In this document: one piece after another, positions 1-9,112 of the stretch
Position numbering within the stretch: the stretch's first letter is position 1
How the letters are laid out: each line of letters starts with the position of its first letter
DNA from: Rosistilla ulvae
Lineage (GTDB): Bacteria; Planctomycetota; Planctomycetia; Pirellulales; Pirellulaceae
DNA length: 64,000 nt
Direction: 5' to 3'
Assembly (NCBI RefSeq): GCF_007741475.1
Contig: NZ_CP036261.1
Span: 5,395,798 to 5,459,797, forward strand
Translations under genes and position numbers: made by a program
The notes under the pieces: model-generated
Database searches by the model: none
What the model was told of the DNA's origin: nothing
What the model saw: the letters and a program-made list of their open reading frames with translations, nothing else

Positions 1-1391
1 TCGCTCGCCGCGCGATGCCGATCGATTTCGCTCAGATGCCGCAACTCATCGCGACTCGGTTCGCCGCGACGGTGCAGCTCCAGTGTCAACTTGCCGCCGT
101 GAGGTGCCGTTCCGTTGACCGTGATCTCGGTTCCCGCCGGAGCACTCACCGGACATTCCAGCGACACCACCTCGGGATGCGAGATCTGCAACAACGGATC
201 GCCCAATAGATTGTACAACCGCGTATGCTCCAACCGCTCCTGCGGCAACCGGTCCGACGTCGGGCTGAGCATCGCCGCCATCGCATCGAGCATGCCAGGA
301 ACGGCCCCCTGCCCAGGCTCTCTGACCGCCAGACGCGAAGTCTCCAGCCAAACTTGGCCCAGGGTATCGGGACGCGATTCAAACCACGATTGGATCAACG
401 AGGTTGCGATGATCGCATTCCCATAGGGAAGCGTCATCCTCGAACCAGCAAAGACGGCGATCGGCCCTCCCGGTTCCAACAACATCTGCTCCGCCAAACA
501 ATCGTCTTGCGCATCGAAGGCCCCGGTGTAGCAAGCCAACAGCAACGCGATCGGCGATCGCTCCGCGGGACGTTTCAACTGGGAAACACTTGTGTCGTCC
601 AAGATCGGCGTCCCGGCGGCGGTTGCTGGCACCCGATCCAATTGCGTCACGTGACCATGACCGGCGTAAACCCAAAACAGGCCGCCACCATTAAAACCGT
701 TGACGACGGTTTGGCAGAAGTTTTTCGCCCCGGGAAAAAACGGACTCGTTGGACTCGCATACGTAACGCGTGTCTGAATGCTGGAGGGGAGATTGGAGGT
801 CAGGATGCCACGGACAACCGATTCCATCGCCGCATCGATCAACAGCCCAAACCCGCCGACTCCCGCGGTCAGGTCGACCTGATGTCGCCATGGACCGAAA
901 TGACGACTGGCTTCATACCGACGCACCCGATCGACAAACGATTCCACTTGATCGCCCCGTGCGATCGGAATCCGACCGACCGGCACATCGAGCGCTCCAT
1001 CGCCATCCAAATCGCCGTACAGACTGTCGGTCGCCAGCGTCGGCAGCGACCCCAAAGAGGCTGCCACGGGGCTGGCCAGGTGGTGCGTGGGAACATGTCG
1101 ACGGGGATCGACCGGCCAACGTGGGCCCTGAATTCGGCAGTCGCCAAAAATGACAACCGCTTCGGGACGCAGCCCCCTAGCAGCCACCATCGCCTGCAGA
1201 TCGGCGACGACATCGCCGACCATCGGCTTGCTGTCGACGACGTGCACCGTCACCCCTTGGCTCTGCCGATACTCCACCCACGGGCCGATTGCCGGCCGTA
1301 GATCGGTGGCACAGACGACGATCGCGTCGCGGGCCGCGGCGGTCGAAACAAGCGTGAGTGCAAGCAGCGTGGCGAGCGTTCGCGAGAGCAT
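1..1391 (-). CDS. C25 (gingipain-like) cysteine peptidase, C-terminally cut by window edge
   Basis: Reading leftward from ATG at 1391, the frame stays open to base 1, so the 3' end lies outside the window; at least 463 codons are present. The protein begins with a signal peptide (MLSRTLATLLALTLVSTAAA). It continues into a Rossmann-like segment (VVIFGDCRI), an Asp-rich turn (YGDLDGDGALDVPVGRIP) and VYAGHGHVTQLDR near 630-660. LLACYTGAF follows near 515-535. HGH and the Cys of ACYTG match the His and Cys of the caspase-like C25 family, and DGxxDxxVGRxP is also typical of gingipain-type proteins. The last visible part (ECPVSAPAGTEITVNG) resembles the Ig-like domain that follows the catalytic domain in this family. 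Expected to be exported. Substrate unknown; activity inferred only from motifs. Confidence 0.75.
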   Translation of the reverse strand, partial: MLSRTLATLLALTLVSTAAARDAIVVCATDLRPAIGPWVEYRQSQGVTVHVVDSKPMVGDVVADLQAMVAARGLRPEAVVIFGDCRIQGPRWPVDPRRHVPTHHLASPVAASLGSLPTLATDSLYGDLDGDGALDVPVGRIPIARGDQVESFVDRVRRYEASRHFGPWRHQVDLTAGVGGFGLLIDAAMESVVRGILTSNLPSSIQTRVTYASPTSPFFPGAKNFCQTVVNGFNGGGLFWVYAGHGHVTQLDRVPATAAGTPILDDTSVSQLKRPAERSPIALLLACYTGAFDAQDDCLAEQMLLEPGGPIAVFAGSRMTLPYGNAIIATSLIQSWFESRPDTLGQVWLETSRLAVREPGQGAVPGMLDAMAAMLSPTSDRLPQERLEHTRLYNLLGDPLLQISHPEVVSLECPVSAPAGTEITVNGTAPHGGKLTLELHRRGEPSRDELRHLSEIDRHRAAS

Positions 1392-1655
1392 GCATTTGCC
1401 TTTTGACGAAAAGGATCGATTGGAGTCGCACATCCGCTGGGGGGATGCGAGAAATAGCGTCTACCTAAACCGCTCTGGGCACAGCAACGCAAAGTCGATC
1501 TTACCGGCTTAGCTTTCCAAAAGTAAAGAGACTTCTCGTGGGGGAGACCACCGTAACCGGTTCAAATCGGGCGAGATTACCGCTAGGATAGCAGGGAAGG
1601 TCAGGGGTACTGACAGAGTTGAAGATTTCGCAACGTCCGTGATGGAAGCCGTGTT

Positions 1656-2036
1656 ATGAGTGAAGCAAAAGTTAAAGGCATTGTCCACCTTGTCGAAGAA
1701 ACCAAGACGTACGGAGCCAAGGGTTTTCGCAAGCGTATGGTCGTGCTGAGCCAAGATTTCGGCAGCTTTACGAACTACGTCCCCCTGGAATTCACCCGCG
1801 ACAATTGCGACCTGGCCAACGATCTGAACGTCGGCGACGAGATCGAGGTCAATTACCGGCTGAACGGCCGCAAGTGGCAGAAGGATGCCAACAGCGAAGT
1901 GAAGTACTTCCTGAGCGCTGAAGCGATGGGCTTCAAAGCGGTTGGCAACCCACCCGCTGCGGGTGGTCGCGACGCGGCATCCGCAAACGATGCCTTCTCG
2001 GAAGTTTCGTACGACGAAGGCGACGTGCCGTTCTAA
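1656..2036 (+). CDS. DUF3127 family protein with SSB-like acidic tail
   Basis: 126 residues, from ATG at 1656. The N-terminal half (KGIVHLVEETKTYGAKGFRK, then VVLSQDFGSFTNYVPLEF) matches the small OB-fold-like DUF3127 family. It is followed by a flexible Gly/Ala/Asp linker and ends in SYDEGDVPF. The tail closely resembles the acidic C-terminal tip (DDDIPF) by which single-stranded-DNA-binding protein recruits repair and replication proteins. The family has no settled biochemical role that I can name; a nucleic-acid-binding function is inference from fold and tail. It is monocistronic, with two stem-loops directly downstream. A long reading frame on the opposite strand is a shadow. Confidence 0.8.
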   Translation: MSEAKVKGIVHLVEETKTYGAKGFRKRMVVLSQDFGSFTNYVPLEFTRDNCDLANDLNVGDEIEVNYRLNGRKWQKDANSEVKYFLSAEAMGFKAVGNPPAAGGRDAASANDAFSEVSYDEGDVPF

Positions 2037-2110
2037 TCCAGAACGGCGCTCGCATGGGGACGACACTCCGTCGGCGCCCCCTGCACCGATCATCATTTCA
2101 GAACAAACGC

Positions 2111-2134
2111 GAGACGCCGGCAGAACGGCGTCTC
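2111..2134. terminator. stem-loop 1 of a tandem pair between convergent genes
   Basis: Perfect 9-bp inverted repeat GAGACGCCG / CGGCGTCTC with a 6-base loop, 77 bases after the DUF3127 stop. No T-run follows, so it is not a classical Rho-independent terminator on either strand. Its place between convergent genes suggests a bidirectional transcription end or mRNA-stabilising hairpin. Confidence 0.5.
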
Positions 2135-2144
2135 TCATTCTCCA

Positions 2145-2166
2145 AGACGCCAGCCCAATGGCGTCT
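2145..2166. terminator. stem-loop 2 of a tandem pair between convergent genes
   Basis: 8-bp inverted repeat AGACGCCA / TGGCGTCT with a 6-base loop. Its arms are nearly the same as those of the hairpin 10 bases upstream (GACGCC / GGCGTC shared), so the two look like copies of one small palindromic unit. Confidence 0.45.
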
Positions 2167-2223
2167 CTACTTGCGACGGGAACTCTCTTTCCCGGAAGAT
2201 GCCAGCTCAGTGACATCGCGACC

Positions 2224-2955
2224 TTAGGCCGAATCGTTGCCGATCTTGACTTTGATCGATCCGAGAGCCTGAGTCAGCAACTTCTCTTTGTTGCCGACAA
2301 ACAGAATATTGTCCAACACGATCGCACGAGTCTCACCGGCTGGATGCAGGATCAATCGCCCCGCTCCCAACAAGATGAACTCGAAGACGTCGTTGATCTC
2401 TTTGTCGACTCGCAACTGCGGAGCGGGATAACGTTTCAGATCGCTCAAGATCCCGTGGTGATGCAGCAATTCATTGTTGGAAAGCTCCCAATAATTCATC
2501 CGCACGCTGACGAAGACCGCGACATACATCAACAACATCGCAACACTGATACAGCCAAAGAAGGTTGAATTGGCAGCCGGTCGCAGCGCCATCACCCAAC
2601 TTTCCACGGCGGGCAACAGATTGGGTTTCATGCTAACCGCCATCCAGCCGCCAAGGGCAAGCGTGGTCAGAATAAAGATCAGCGTCAGCGAAGTGGCTCG
2701 GGGAAAATCGAACACGATCACAAACGTGTTCAGAGCCAGCACTCCCAGAAAGATGCCTGTCATCATCACCGGCAGCGAATCGTCGGGATTGACAGTTTTG
2801 AAACCTTTTATTGCCAACACTGCCCAGGCGAGCAGGGAGATCAGCAACGTGGGGTACATAAAGATGAACTTCGGAAACGGAACTAAATAGATCCTCTGCG
2901 ACTTCTTAGCTTGTGGTGGGTGATCGGTGTTCGTTTCGTCGCTACTCATTCGCAA
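2224..2955 (-). CDS. four-helix membrane protein with soluble C-terminal domain, unknown
   Basis: 243 residues. A charged N-terminus (about 1-32) precedes four hydrophobic stretches at roughly 33-49, 63-82, 88-106 and 132-150. A soluble domain of about 90 residues follows (NYWELSNNELLHHHGILSD onward, with repeated beta-like segments such as RLILHPAGETRAIVLDNIL). The C-terminal part reads like a membrane-anchored bacterial PH-type domain, but this is only an impression from alternating strands. ATG at 2955 and an in-frame ATG two codons later are both usable. Convergent with the DUF3127 gene. Confidence 0.65.
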   Translation of the reverse strand: MRMSSDETNTDHPPQAKKSQRIYLVPFPKFIFMYPTLLISLLAWAVLAIKGFKTVNPDDSLPVMMTGIFLGVLALNTFVIVFDFPRATSLTLIFILTTLALGGWMAVSMKPNLLPAVESWVMALRPAANSTFFGCISVAMLLMYVAVFVSVRMNYWELSNNELLHHHGILSDLKRYPAPQLRVDKEINDVFEFILLGAGRLILHPAGETRAIVLDNILFVGNKEKLLTQALGSIKVKIGNDSA

Positions 2956-3076
2956 CTTCCTTTTCGATGGGTGGGACCAAGTGCTCTTGCTTCAATTCGC
3001 CGTAGCGAACCGTTTCTTGGGTTCTATGGCGAATAATGTAGCCTGCACGCGGTTGCCACTCAATCGTAGGGTGTCG

Positions 3077-3409
3077 CTACACCAAGGAAGGCTCTTCGAT
3101 ATAGAGGTCCAACAACTGGCTCTGCACCTTGATCGCCCGCAGCAACGTCCAGATCTGCTCGGGTTCAAACTTGATCGGCCCATCGCCAGCCAGATCATCC
3201 AGTTCGTCGCTCATCGCGGCATGTTGATCCGATGCCGCCTGCAACCGAAAACAGGCACTGTTCCAATGTCGCAACAACGCTTGATCATCGGCGAGTTCGC
3301 TCGGTTCGGTGACGTCGTTCAGGATCAACAAGCTCAACCGCGCCACTTCGTGTGGGGTGAGTTGTGGCTGCAGTTTGATTAGACGTTCGGCCAATTCGTG
3401 ACATTGCAT
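3077..3409 (-). CDS. small helical protein of unknown function
   Basis: 110 residues from the ATG at 3409 (MQCHELAERLIKLQ). The frame extends 26 codons further upstream to 3487, but that extension (Arg/Ser rich) looks non-coding. Composition suggests an all-helical soluble protein with an acidic middle (SDELDDLAGDG). No family recognised. It lies between dapA and the membrane protein on the same strand, with gaps of about 120-250 bases, so co-transcription is possible but not shown. Confidence 0.5.
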   Translation of the reverse strand: MQCHELAERLIKLQPQLTPHEVARLSLLILNDVTEPSELADDQALLRHWNSACFRLQAASDQHAAMSDELDDLAGDGPIKFEPEQIWTLLRAIKVQSQLLDLYIEEPSLV

Positions 3410-3655
3410 CGTGGAATCCGAGCTGAGTGTTGAGTGCGCCCATGATCTACGGAGTTCGCTGGCGTCGCATCGTCTAACGCAACTCAAACTCCACGGAAAA
3501 TCCTACGATAGGGAAATCCCGCCGCGCGACGGGTCGACAAAAAAACAGCCAATAGTCGACCCTGCGGCGCACCACATCAACATGTGATGCCTGAAAGCAA
3601 CAGCTCAAGATACTCGGGGGGGCTTTTTCACCCCTACCTTGCTTGCAGCCCGCCC

Positions 3656-4558
3656 CTAAAGCAGCCCATACGCCTCGAGCGTCTGCACCAATTGAGCTTC
3701 CGAGGCTGGATCCAAGGGTGTCATCGGCAACCGCATCTCCCCCGAATCGCGTCCCAACAACCGCATCGCAGCCTTCAAGGGAATCGGGTTGGTCGCCAAG
3801 CCGAGCATGTTTTTGCACAGTGGGAAGAGTTTGTGATGCAACCGCAGCGCTTCCTCCGCCGCACCACTGGCAAACGATTCCACCAACGCTCGCATATCGC
3901 CCGGGACGATGTTTCCCGCGACCGAAACCACCCCTTCGGCTCCCACGGCCAGCATCGGCAGGGTCAGGCTGTCGTCGCCGCTGAGCACTGTCAAATCGGT
4001 CTGGTTGAGAATCTGCGAGCACATGTCCAACGAACCAGTCGCTTCCTTGACCATCGTGATCCCTGGCAATTCAGCCAAGCGGGCGATCGTTTCCGCTTCG
4101 ATCACCTTACCGGTGCGACCGGGAATGTTGTAGACGCAGACGGGAATCGAAACCGCTTCGGCAACGGCCTTGAAGTGCTGATAGAACCCTTCCTGCATCG
4201 GCTTGTTGTAATAGGGTGCCACCTGCAACGTCGCGTCGGCCCCTTCGCGTTCGGCCCGCTGCGTCAAACGCAACGCTTCGGCCGTGCTGTTGCTGCCCGT
4301 TCCCGCCATCACTTTGCAACGGCCTGCCACCACCTGAATCACTTCGCTGATCACTCGCTCGTGTTCATCGTGCGACAGCGTGGGGGATTCTCCGGTCGTG
4401 CCGACAGGAACGATACAGTTGGTGCCGGCGGCGATCTGAAATTCGACCTGCTCGCGCAACAGCGAATAATCGACCTCGCCATCGCGGAACGGGGTCACGA
4501 TTGCTACCGACAGTCCTGCGTAATCGGAACCTTTGCGTTGAGTCATCTTTCGCGTCAA
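3656..4558 (-). CDS. dapA: 4-hydroxy-tetrahydrodipicolinate synthase
   Basis: 300 residues, the usual length. It condenses pyruvate with aspartate semialdehyde in lysine and diaminopimelate synthesis. Visible family marks are GTTGE at 53-57 (substrate Thr pair 54/55), APYYNKP at 114-120, Tyr143 in CVYNIPGR (catalytic proton relay) and Lys171 in MVKEATGS (Schiff-base lysine). The closing [13 protein letters not shown] is typical of the C-terminal helices. ATG at 4558 is used; an in-frame ATG four codons later is an alternative. Lysine-inhibition residues were not assessed. No other lysine-pathway genes are adjacent. Confidence 0.95.
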   Translation of the reverse strand: MTRKMTQRKGSDYAGLSVAIVTPFRDGEVDYSLLREQVEFQIAAGTNCIVPVGTTGESPTLSHDEHERVISEVIQVVAGRCKVMAGTGSNSTAEALRLTQRAEREGADATLQVAPYYNKPMQEGFYQHFKAVAEAVSIPVCVYNIPGRTGKVIEAETIARLAELPGITMVKEATGSLDMCSQILNQTDLTVLSGDDSLTLPMLAVGAEGVVSVAGNIVPGDMRALVESFASGAAEEALRLHHKLFPLCKNMLGLATNPIPLKAAMRLLGRDSGEMRLPMTPLDPASEAQLVQTLEAYGLL

Positions 4559-4923
4559 TCCTACCTAGTCACCAAGAATTTGTATCGTTTGGTTGCAGTG
4601 GGCAAATCTTAGAAGTTCGGCCAATGGCACTTTCCACCCCAGCAGGATAAAGCAACCCGGGCACGGCGTCCAAGGGGCACTCGCCCCGGGAGGCTGCTCG
4701 GCGCCCCGCCCCGCCCCCGTCAGTCGGCCGATCCTCACCGCTGAATCTATCAGGACACCGCCCCCTGTCCCCGGTTCGTTAAAATCGAAACGATTCTTTC
4801 ACCAGCCTTCCCCCGCCGACTCGATTCCTTCAAACGAAAGTCGATTCGGATCGATTGACGCCTCCCCGCCGCTGCAATAGCCTGCGAGAAAAACAAGCGC
4901 CCCACCGGGTATGGAACCACTGT
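4559..4923. other. intergenic region, divergent dapA / xseA promoters
   Basis: About 365 bases between divergent genes. It holds a GC-rich C-run segment near 4700-4730 and no convincing ORF or RNA gene. Promoters for both neighbours must lie here, but I see no clear -35/-10 pair. Confidence 0.5.
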
Positions 4924-6177
4924 TTGAGCGATCCATTGAACACATCCAATCCAAGCACTGCCAACGCCAAGCCTTCGGCGCTGTCGGTGACTCAGCTGAA
5001 CAACCAAGTCAAACAGACGCTCGAGGGCCAGTTCCGCAACATCTGGGTCGCTGGCGAGATTACCGACATCGCGCGGCCTCACAGCGGTCACGTCTATCTG
5101 ACGCTCAAGGACAAACAGAGCCAGGTTCGGGGCGTGATCTGGCGCAGCGCAGCCGAACGGCTGCGGTTCGATTTGCAGGACGGCCAATCGGTCCTTTGCC
5201 AAGGTGACGTCGACGTCTACAGCGCGCGCGGCACATATCAATTGGTGATCCGCCGAGTCGAGCTGCGCGGGGTCGGCGATCTGCAAACCGCACTCCGTCA
5301 GCTGCAGCAGAAACTGCAGGCCGAGGGACTGTTCGATCCAGCGCGCAAGCGGCCGTTGCCTCGCTTTCCACGTCGAATCGGTCTGGTGACCAGTCCGACC
5401 AGCGCGGCGGTCCACGATTTTCTAGAGGTCGCACAGCGACGGTGGCCCGATCTGGACGTGCTGATCATCCCCACCAAAGTCCAAGGGGCCGAAGCGGCTG
5501 CCGAAATCGTCGCTGGAATCGCAGCGGCCCATAAGATCCAACCGGCGTTGGATGTTTTGGTCGTCGCTCGCGGTGGCGGCAGCCTGGAAGATCTATGGTG
5601 CTTCAACGACGAACGGGTCGTCCGCGCGATCGCCGCGTCGAAGATCCCGTTGGTCTCCGCGATCGGGCACGAGATCGATGTCACGTTAAGCGATCTGGCC
5701 AGCGATCGTCGGGCGCTAACTCCTTCGGAAGCGGGAGAATTGGTCGTCCGGTCGCGCGACGACTTATCGAACGAACTGACCAAACTGGCCGACGATCTGC
5801 GGTTGCGGATCTTTCAAAAGCACGCCAATCAACAGGCCCAGCTGGAACAACTGTCGCGACGCCCCGTCTTCACTCGCCCCTTCGATCGCATTACGCAACA
5901 GGCGCTCTGGTTTGATGAAGCCGAATTGCGGTTCAATCGCGGCATCCAAACGGTTGTCGAAAAAATGCGTCAACAGCTCGCTTCAGCCGCCGAATTGTTG
6001 GATGCCGTCGGGCCGTTGAAAGTGCTCGCCCGCGGTTACAGCGTCACGCAAACGGCCGACGCGGCAAAGTTGGTGCAATCGGTCGATCAGGTTCAGCCTG
6101 GCGATTCGATTCAAACCGTCCTCGTCGATGGGACACTGCACAGCACAGTCACCTCCAAATCGACAAAGCCGAAATAG
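4924..6177 (+). CDS. xseA: exodeoxyribonuclease VII large subunit
   Basis: N-terminal OB-fold (ALSVTQLNNQVKQTLEGQF, then VWVAGEI-type NIWVAGEITD and GHVYLTLKD). The nuclease core has RIGLVTSPTSAAVHDF, VVARGGGSLEDLWCFNDE and SAIGHEIDVTLSDLASD, all diagnostic for XseA. A coiled C-terminal region ends with the usual LARGYSVTQ. No ATG lies before the OB-fold. I place the start at TTG 4924 (LSDPLNTSN), about 417 residues; TTG 4936 and TTG 4855 are alternatives. The small subunit XseB, often encoded next to xseA, is not seen here. Confidence 0.93.
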   Translation: MSDPLNTSNPSTANAKPSALSVTQLNNQVKQTLEGQFRNIWVAGEITDIARPHSGHVYLTLKDKQSQVRGVIWRSAAERLRFDLQDGQSVLCQGDVDVYSARGTYQLVIRRVELRGVGDLQTALRQLQQKLQAEGLFDPARKRPLPRFPRRIGLVTSPTSAAVHDFLEVAQRRWPDLDVLIIPTKVQGAEAAAEIVAGIAAAHKIQPALDVLVVARGGGSLEDLWCFNDERVVRAIAASKIPLVSAIGHEIDVTLSDLASDRRALTPSEAGELVVRSRDDLSNELTKLADDLRLRIFQKHANQQAQLEQLSRRPVFTRPFDRITQQALWFDEAELRFNRGIQTVVEKMRQQLASAAELLDAVGPLKVLARGYSVTQTADAAKLVQSVDQVQPGDSIQTVLVDGTLHSTVTSKSTKPK

Positions 6178-6339
6178 CCACAAGAGCGGTCGCAAGGACG
6201 GCCAAACCAAGCCGACCTAGGCCCCCTTTTCGTTGAAGGCGTCATATCCCGCATCGATCGCAATCGCGGCTTGCAAACGCGCCATCGCACTCCAGAATTG
6301 GATGCACCCTTCGTTAAACTTGTCGGCCAGGAAATCAGT

Positions 6340-6918
6340 ATGCCCATCGTCACTTTCGGCGGCGTTCAAATTGAATGCGAACTTGGGGCCAACCTGCGCC
6401 GTGTCTTAATGAAAGCCAAGCTGCCGCTGTATCACCCTCTGGCGAGGTTCACCCATTGTCGCGGCATGGGCACCTGTGGCACCTGCGCCGTAAAACTTCG
6501 CGGCAGCGCTTCCTGGCCCACCAAACTCGAAGCACTTCGTCTGCGTCTGCCCCCGCACACCGCCGAAGCGGGATTGCGATTGGCTTGCCAGTGCTCGGTT
6601 CACGGCGACCTGGATGTCGAAAAATTTGGAGGCGTCTGGGGGCAACACTTGGATAGCCCCGTCAGAGTTCTCGATCCCCGAGCTCGCGCGCGAACGCCCA
6701 AAGTCCCGCCTCGCCAACCACATCAACCGGCCATCGCTGCGACTCCAGCGACACCGTTCCGCTCCAGCCGCTCGGTCATTCGATCACTGCAATCCGCGGC
6801 GGGCTCTTCTTCGGCGAGCCCTCGGCGGCATCGCGCCGCGATGTCGGAACACGCTCGCGTCAACCAAGCCCGACTGCTGCAACTGGCACGCGATCGCCAA
6901 CTGGCAATGCATTCCTGA
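6340..6918 (+). CDS. 2Fe-2S ferredoxin with long basic C-terminal tail
   Basis: From ATG 6340 (MPIVTFGGVQIECE), with AGGAAA eight bases upstream; the frame opens 23 codons earlier but that part looks untranslated. 192 residues. Cluster ligands are Cys40, Cys46 and Cys49 in HCRGMGTCGTC and Cys83 in RLACQC, i.e. CX5CX2C...C as in adrenodoxin-like rather than plant-type spacing. After about residue 95 comes a roughly 95-residue Arg/Pro/Ser-rich tail with no recognisable fold, unusual for a ferredoxin. Electron-transfer partner unknown; no reductase or hydroxylase is adjacent. Confidence 0.8.
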   Translation: MPIVTFGGVQIECELGANLRRVLMKAKLPLYHPLARFTHCRGMGTCGTCAVKLRGSASWPTKLEALRLRLPPHTAEAGLRLACQCSVHGDLDVEKFGGVWGQHLDSPVRVLDPRARARTPKVPPRQPHQPAIAATPATPFRSSRSVIRSLQSAAGSSSASPRRHRAAMSEHARVNQARLLQLARDRQLAMHS

Positions 6919-7142
6919 ACCGCGACAATCGTCGCAGCTCCAACGTTCCTGCTTTCCTTGCTTCGGGGGCGACCTATTCGCGACCGCGTGCCGGCGGATA
7001 CCACAAGCAGAAAAGCGATTCGCGCGGGATCGCAGAGCCTCGATGGTTTGTCAGCGACCGGTGATTGCTTTAAGGTGAAAATTGCTAGAATGAGAAACAC
7101 CTTGCGCTGCTAGCCCGCGAACCACATTCGATCGCTTTGCCA

Positions 7143-8135
7143 ATGTTCCAGTCCGCCCCACTTGATACGACAATCGAAGTGGTGACGCCTGAAAACATTG
7201 CGTTTAAGTATCAATTGGCGGGTCCCTTTCGTCGCTTGCCAGCCTTCTTGATCGACCTAGTGATCAAATTCCTGATCATCTTGCTAGCGATTCTCGCCGT
7301 GACATTGTTCGCAGGCTTGACCGGCAGCCAATTGGCCGGGATCGCTGGATTCGCGGCGATCAACGTCGGTTGGTTCTTGGTCTGGTGGTTCTACGGCGTC
7401 GCGATGGAGACCTGGTTCAACGGACGCACCGTCGGCAAGATGGCGATGCGGATCCGTGTCGTCACCGTCTCGGGGCATCCGATCGGCGGTGTTCATGCGA
7501 TGCTACGAAACCTGATCTGCGTTGCCGATTTAGCTCCGCCGGTCTCGTTGCAATTTTTTGCCGCCGACGCACCGCCGGTCTACATGATCCCCACGGGCAT
7601 CGTGGCATTGGTCGTGATGATCTGTACACGGCGGATGCAGCGGTTGGGCGATCTGGCCGCCGGCACGATGGTGGTGATCGATGAGCGAGGGTGGCAATTG
7701 CCCGTCGCTCATGTCGACGATACGCGCGTCCCGGCGCTGGCCAGCTTCATTCCTCCCGACTATCGGGTGAGTCCTTCGTTGGCCAAAGTCTTGGCTTTGT
7801 ACGCCGAGCGTCGCTTGTTCCTATCGCCCCAACGACGGCGTGAACTCGCAACCCCCTTGGCCCTACCGCTCGCCGAGCGTTTCGAATTCCGCGAAGACCT
7901 CGACCACGATCTGTTACTGTATGCCTTGTATTGGCGAACCTATCTGGCCGACGGACGCAACCAAGATGTCGACCTGCAACCCCTGGCCGGGTACAGCCCT
8001 TTGCAAAAGGATGCCCAGTGGGTGCCAGCCGAATCCGTTGCGTCGGACGCAACCCCATCGGTCGACGCCCTCCCGATCGATGCTACACCGATCGCTGATC
8101 AAGATCCTTCCACGCCCCAGGACTCCACACCATGA
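7143..8135 (+). CDS. RDD family membrane protein
   Basis: 330 residues from ATG 7143 (a TTG two codons upstream also opens the frame). The RDD signature is seen in FRRLPAFLIDLVIKFL and later in NGRTVGKMAMRIRVVT. The N-terminal 190 residues carry three to four hydrophobic segments. The last 140 residues are soluble (RRRELATPLALPLAERF, then an acidic Pro/Asp/Ala tail). First gene of a six-gene operon; its stop overlaps the next start as ATGA. RDD proteins are membrane proteins of loosely defined function, sometimes ion transport; the role in this operon is unknown. Confidence 0.85.
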   Translation: MFQSAPLDTTIEVVTPENIAFKYQLAGPFRRLPAFLIDLVIKFLIILLAILAVTLFAGLTGSQLAGIAGFAAINVGWFLVWWFYGVAMETWFNGRTVGKMAMRIRVVTVSGHPIGGVHAMLRNLICVADLAPPVSLQFFAADAPPVYMIPTGIVALVVMICTRRMQRLGDLAAGTMVVIDERGWQLPVAHVDDTRVPALASFIPPDYRVSPSLAKVLALYAERRLFLSPQRRRELATPLALPLAERFEFREDLDHDLLLYALYWRTYLADGRNQDVDLQPLAGYSPLQKDAQWVPAESVASDATPSVDALPIDATPIADQDPSTPQDSTP

Positions 8136-9112
8136 ACATCGTCGCTCTGCTGGAACAGCGTCGCCACGGCTGGGAAGAACTGGAACGGCTGTGCGACCAG
8201 ATGCAAGCGCGCGGTCGGACGCGAGAAAAAGCGGCCGGCGCGACGCGATTCGCTTCGCTCTACCGTTCCGCCTGCGCCGACTTGGCGTTGGCCGAAGCCT
8301 ATCAACTGCCGCCGGCAACGGTGGAATATCTGCATCGATTGGTCGGCCGCGCCCACAATCAACTCTATCGCAGCCGTAATTTTTCGTTGTCCCGATCGGT
8401 CGACATGTTTGTCCGCCAAGCGCCCCAGCAGATCTTCGCCGACCCCTGCGTTCATGTTTGCGCACTGTTGTTTTTTGGACTGTTCTGGCTGGCGATGTTG
8501 TTGGGGATGTCGGAAGAACGTTTGCCCGATTTCCCGGCGCAGGTCGTCGGCCAGGCGCAGCTGGAACAGATGGAGACGAACTTCGCAGAGGAGCTTAACG
8601 CCGGCGTCGATCATTACGTGATGATGGCCAGCTTCTACATTCGCCACAACACCGGGATCGGCCTGAAGTGTTTTGCGTATGGCATCTTGATTATCCCATG
8701 CATCTTCACGTTGGCTTACAACGCGGTTGCGCTAGGGACCAGTTTTGGATACATGGCCCGTGCGTCGACCACCGGCGGCGACAACTTCTTTGAATTTGTG
8801 ACGGCTCACGGACCGTTTGAACTGACCGCGATCGTGCTCTCCGCCGCCGCCGGTTTGCGATTGGGGATGGGGCTGATTTCGACCGCCGGCCTGTGTCGCG
8901 CCGATTCGTTGAAGGTCAGTGCGATCCGGGCGATTCCGGTGATCGCCGCAGCGGCGGTCTTGTTTACGCTGGCCGCATTCACCGAAGGCTTTTTGTCTCC
9001 CAGCCCGCTCCCCTACACGATCAAGGCGATGTGGGCGATCCTGTCCAGCGGCGCCATGACATTTTATTTCGTCGTTTTAGGATTCCCCAGGGCAGGCATC
9101 GATGCAACTTGA
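8132..9112 (+). CDS. SpoIIM-like (stage II sporulation protein M family) membrane protein
   Basis: 326 residues. A helical cytosolic N-terminus (about 1-105; REKAAGATRFASLYRSACAD is the familiar FxxLYR-type region) is followed by five or so membrane segments, including CALLFFGLFWLAMLLGM and FAYGILIIPCIFTLAYNAVALG. NTGIGLKCFAYG and TAHGPFELTAIVLSAAAGL match the SpoIIM family core. Planctomycetes do not sporulate; the family is also found in RDD/MoxR operons. Starts in ATGA overlap with the RDD gene. Confidence 0.85.
   Translation: MNIVALLEQRRHGWEELERLCDQMQARGRTREKAAGATRFASLYRSACADLALAEAYQLPPATVEYLHRLVGRAHNQLYRSRNFSLSRSVDMFVRQAPQQIFADPCVHVCALLFFGLFWLAMLLGMSEERLPDFPAQVVGQAQLEQMETNFAEELNAGVDHYVMMASFYIRHNTGIGLKCFAYGILIIPCIFTLAYNAVALGTSFGYMARASTTGGDNFFEFVTAHGPFELTAIVLSAAAGLRLGMGLISTAGLCRADSLKVSAIRAIPVIAAAAVLFTLAAFTEGFLSPSPLPYTIKAMWAILSSGAMTFYFVVLGFPRAGIDAT

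Noticed and set aside
225-1301. Long plus-strand frame of 358 codons
   Set aside because: Shadow of the C25 peptidase gene on the other strand; rich in Arg, Gln, His and Pro, with no family features.
1509-2216. Minus-strand frame of 235 codons opposite the DUF3127 gene
   Set aside because: The plus-strand DUF3127 protein is recognisable and has the right composition; this frame also covers the two hairpins.
3590-3640. GGGG...CCCC around an A-run after dapA
   Set aside because: Four-bp stem with an eight-base loop and no T-run on the transcript side; too weak for a terminator.
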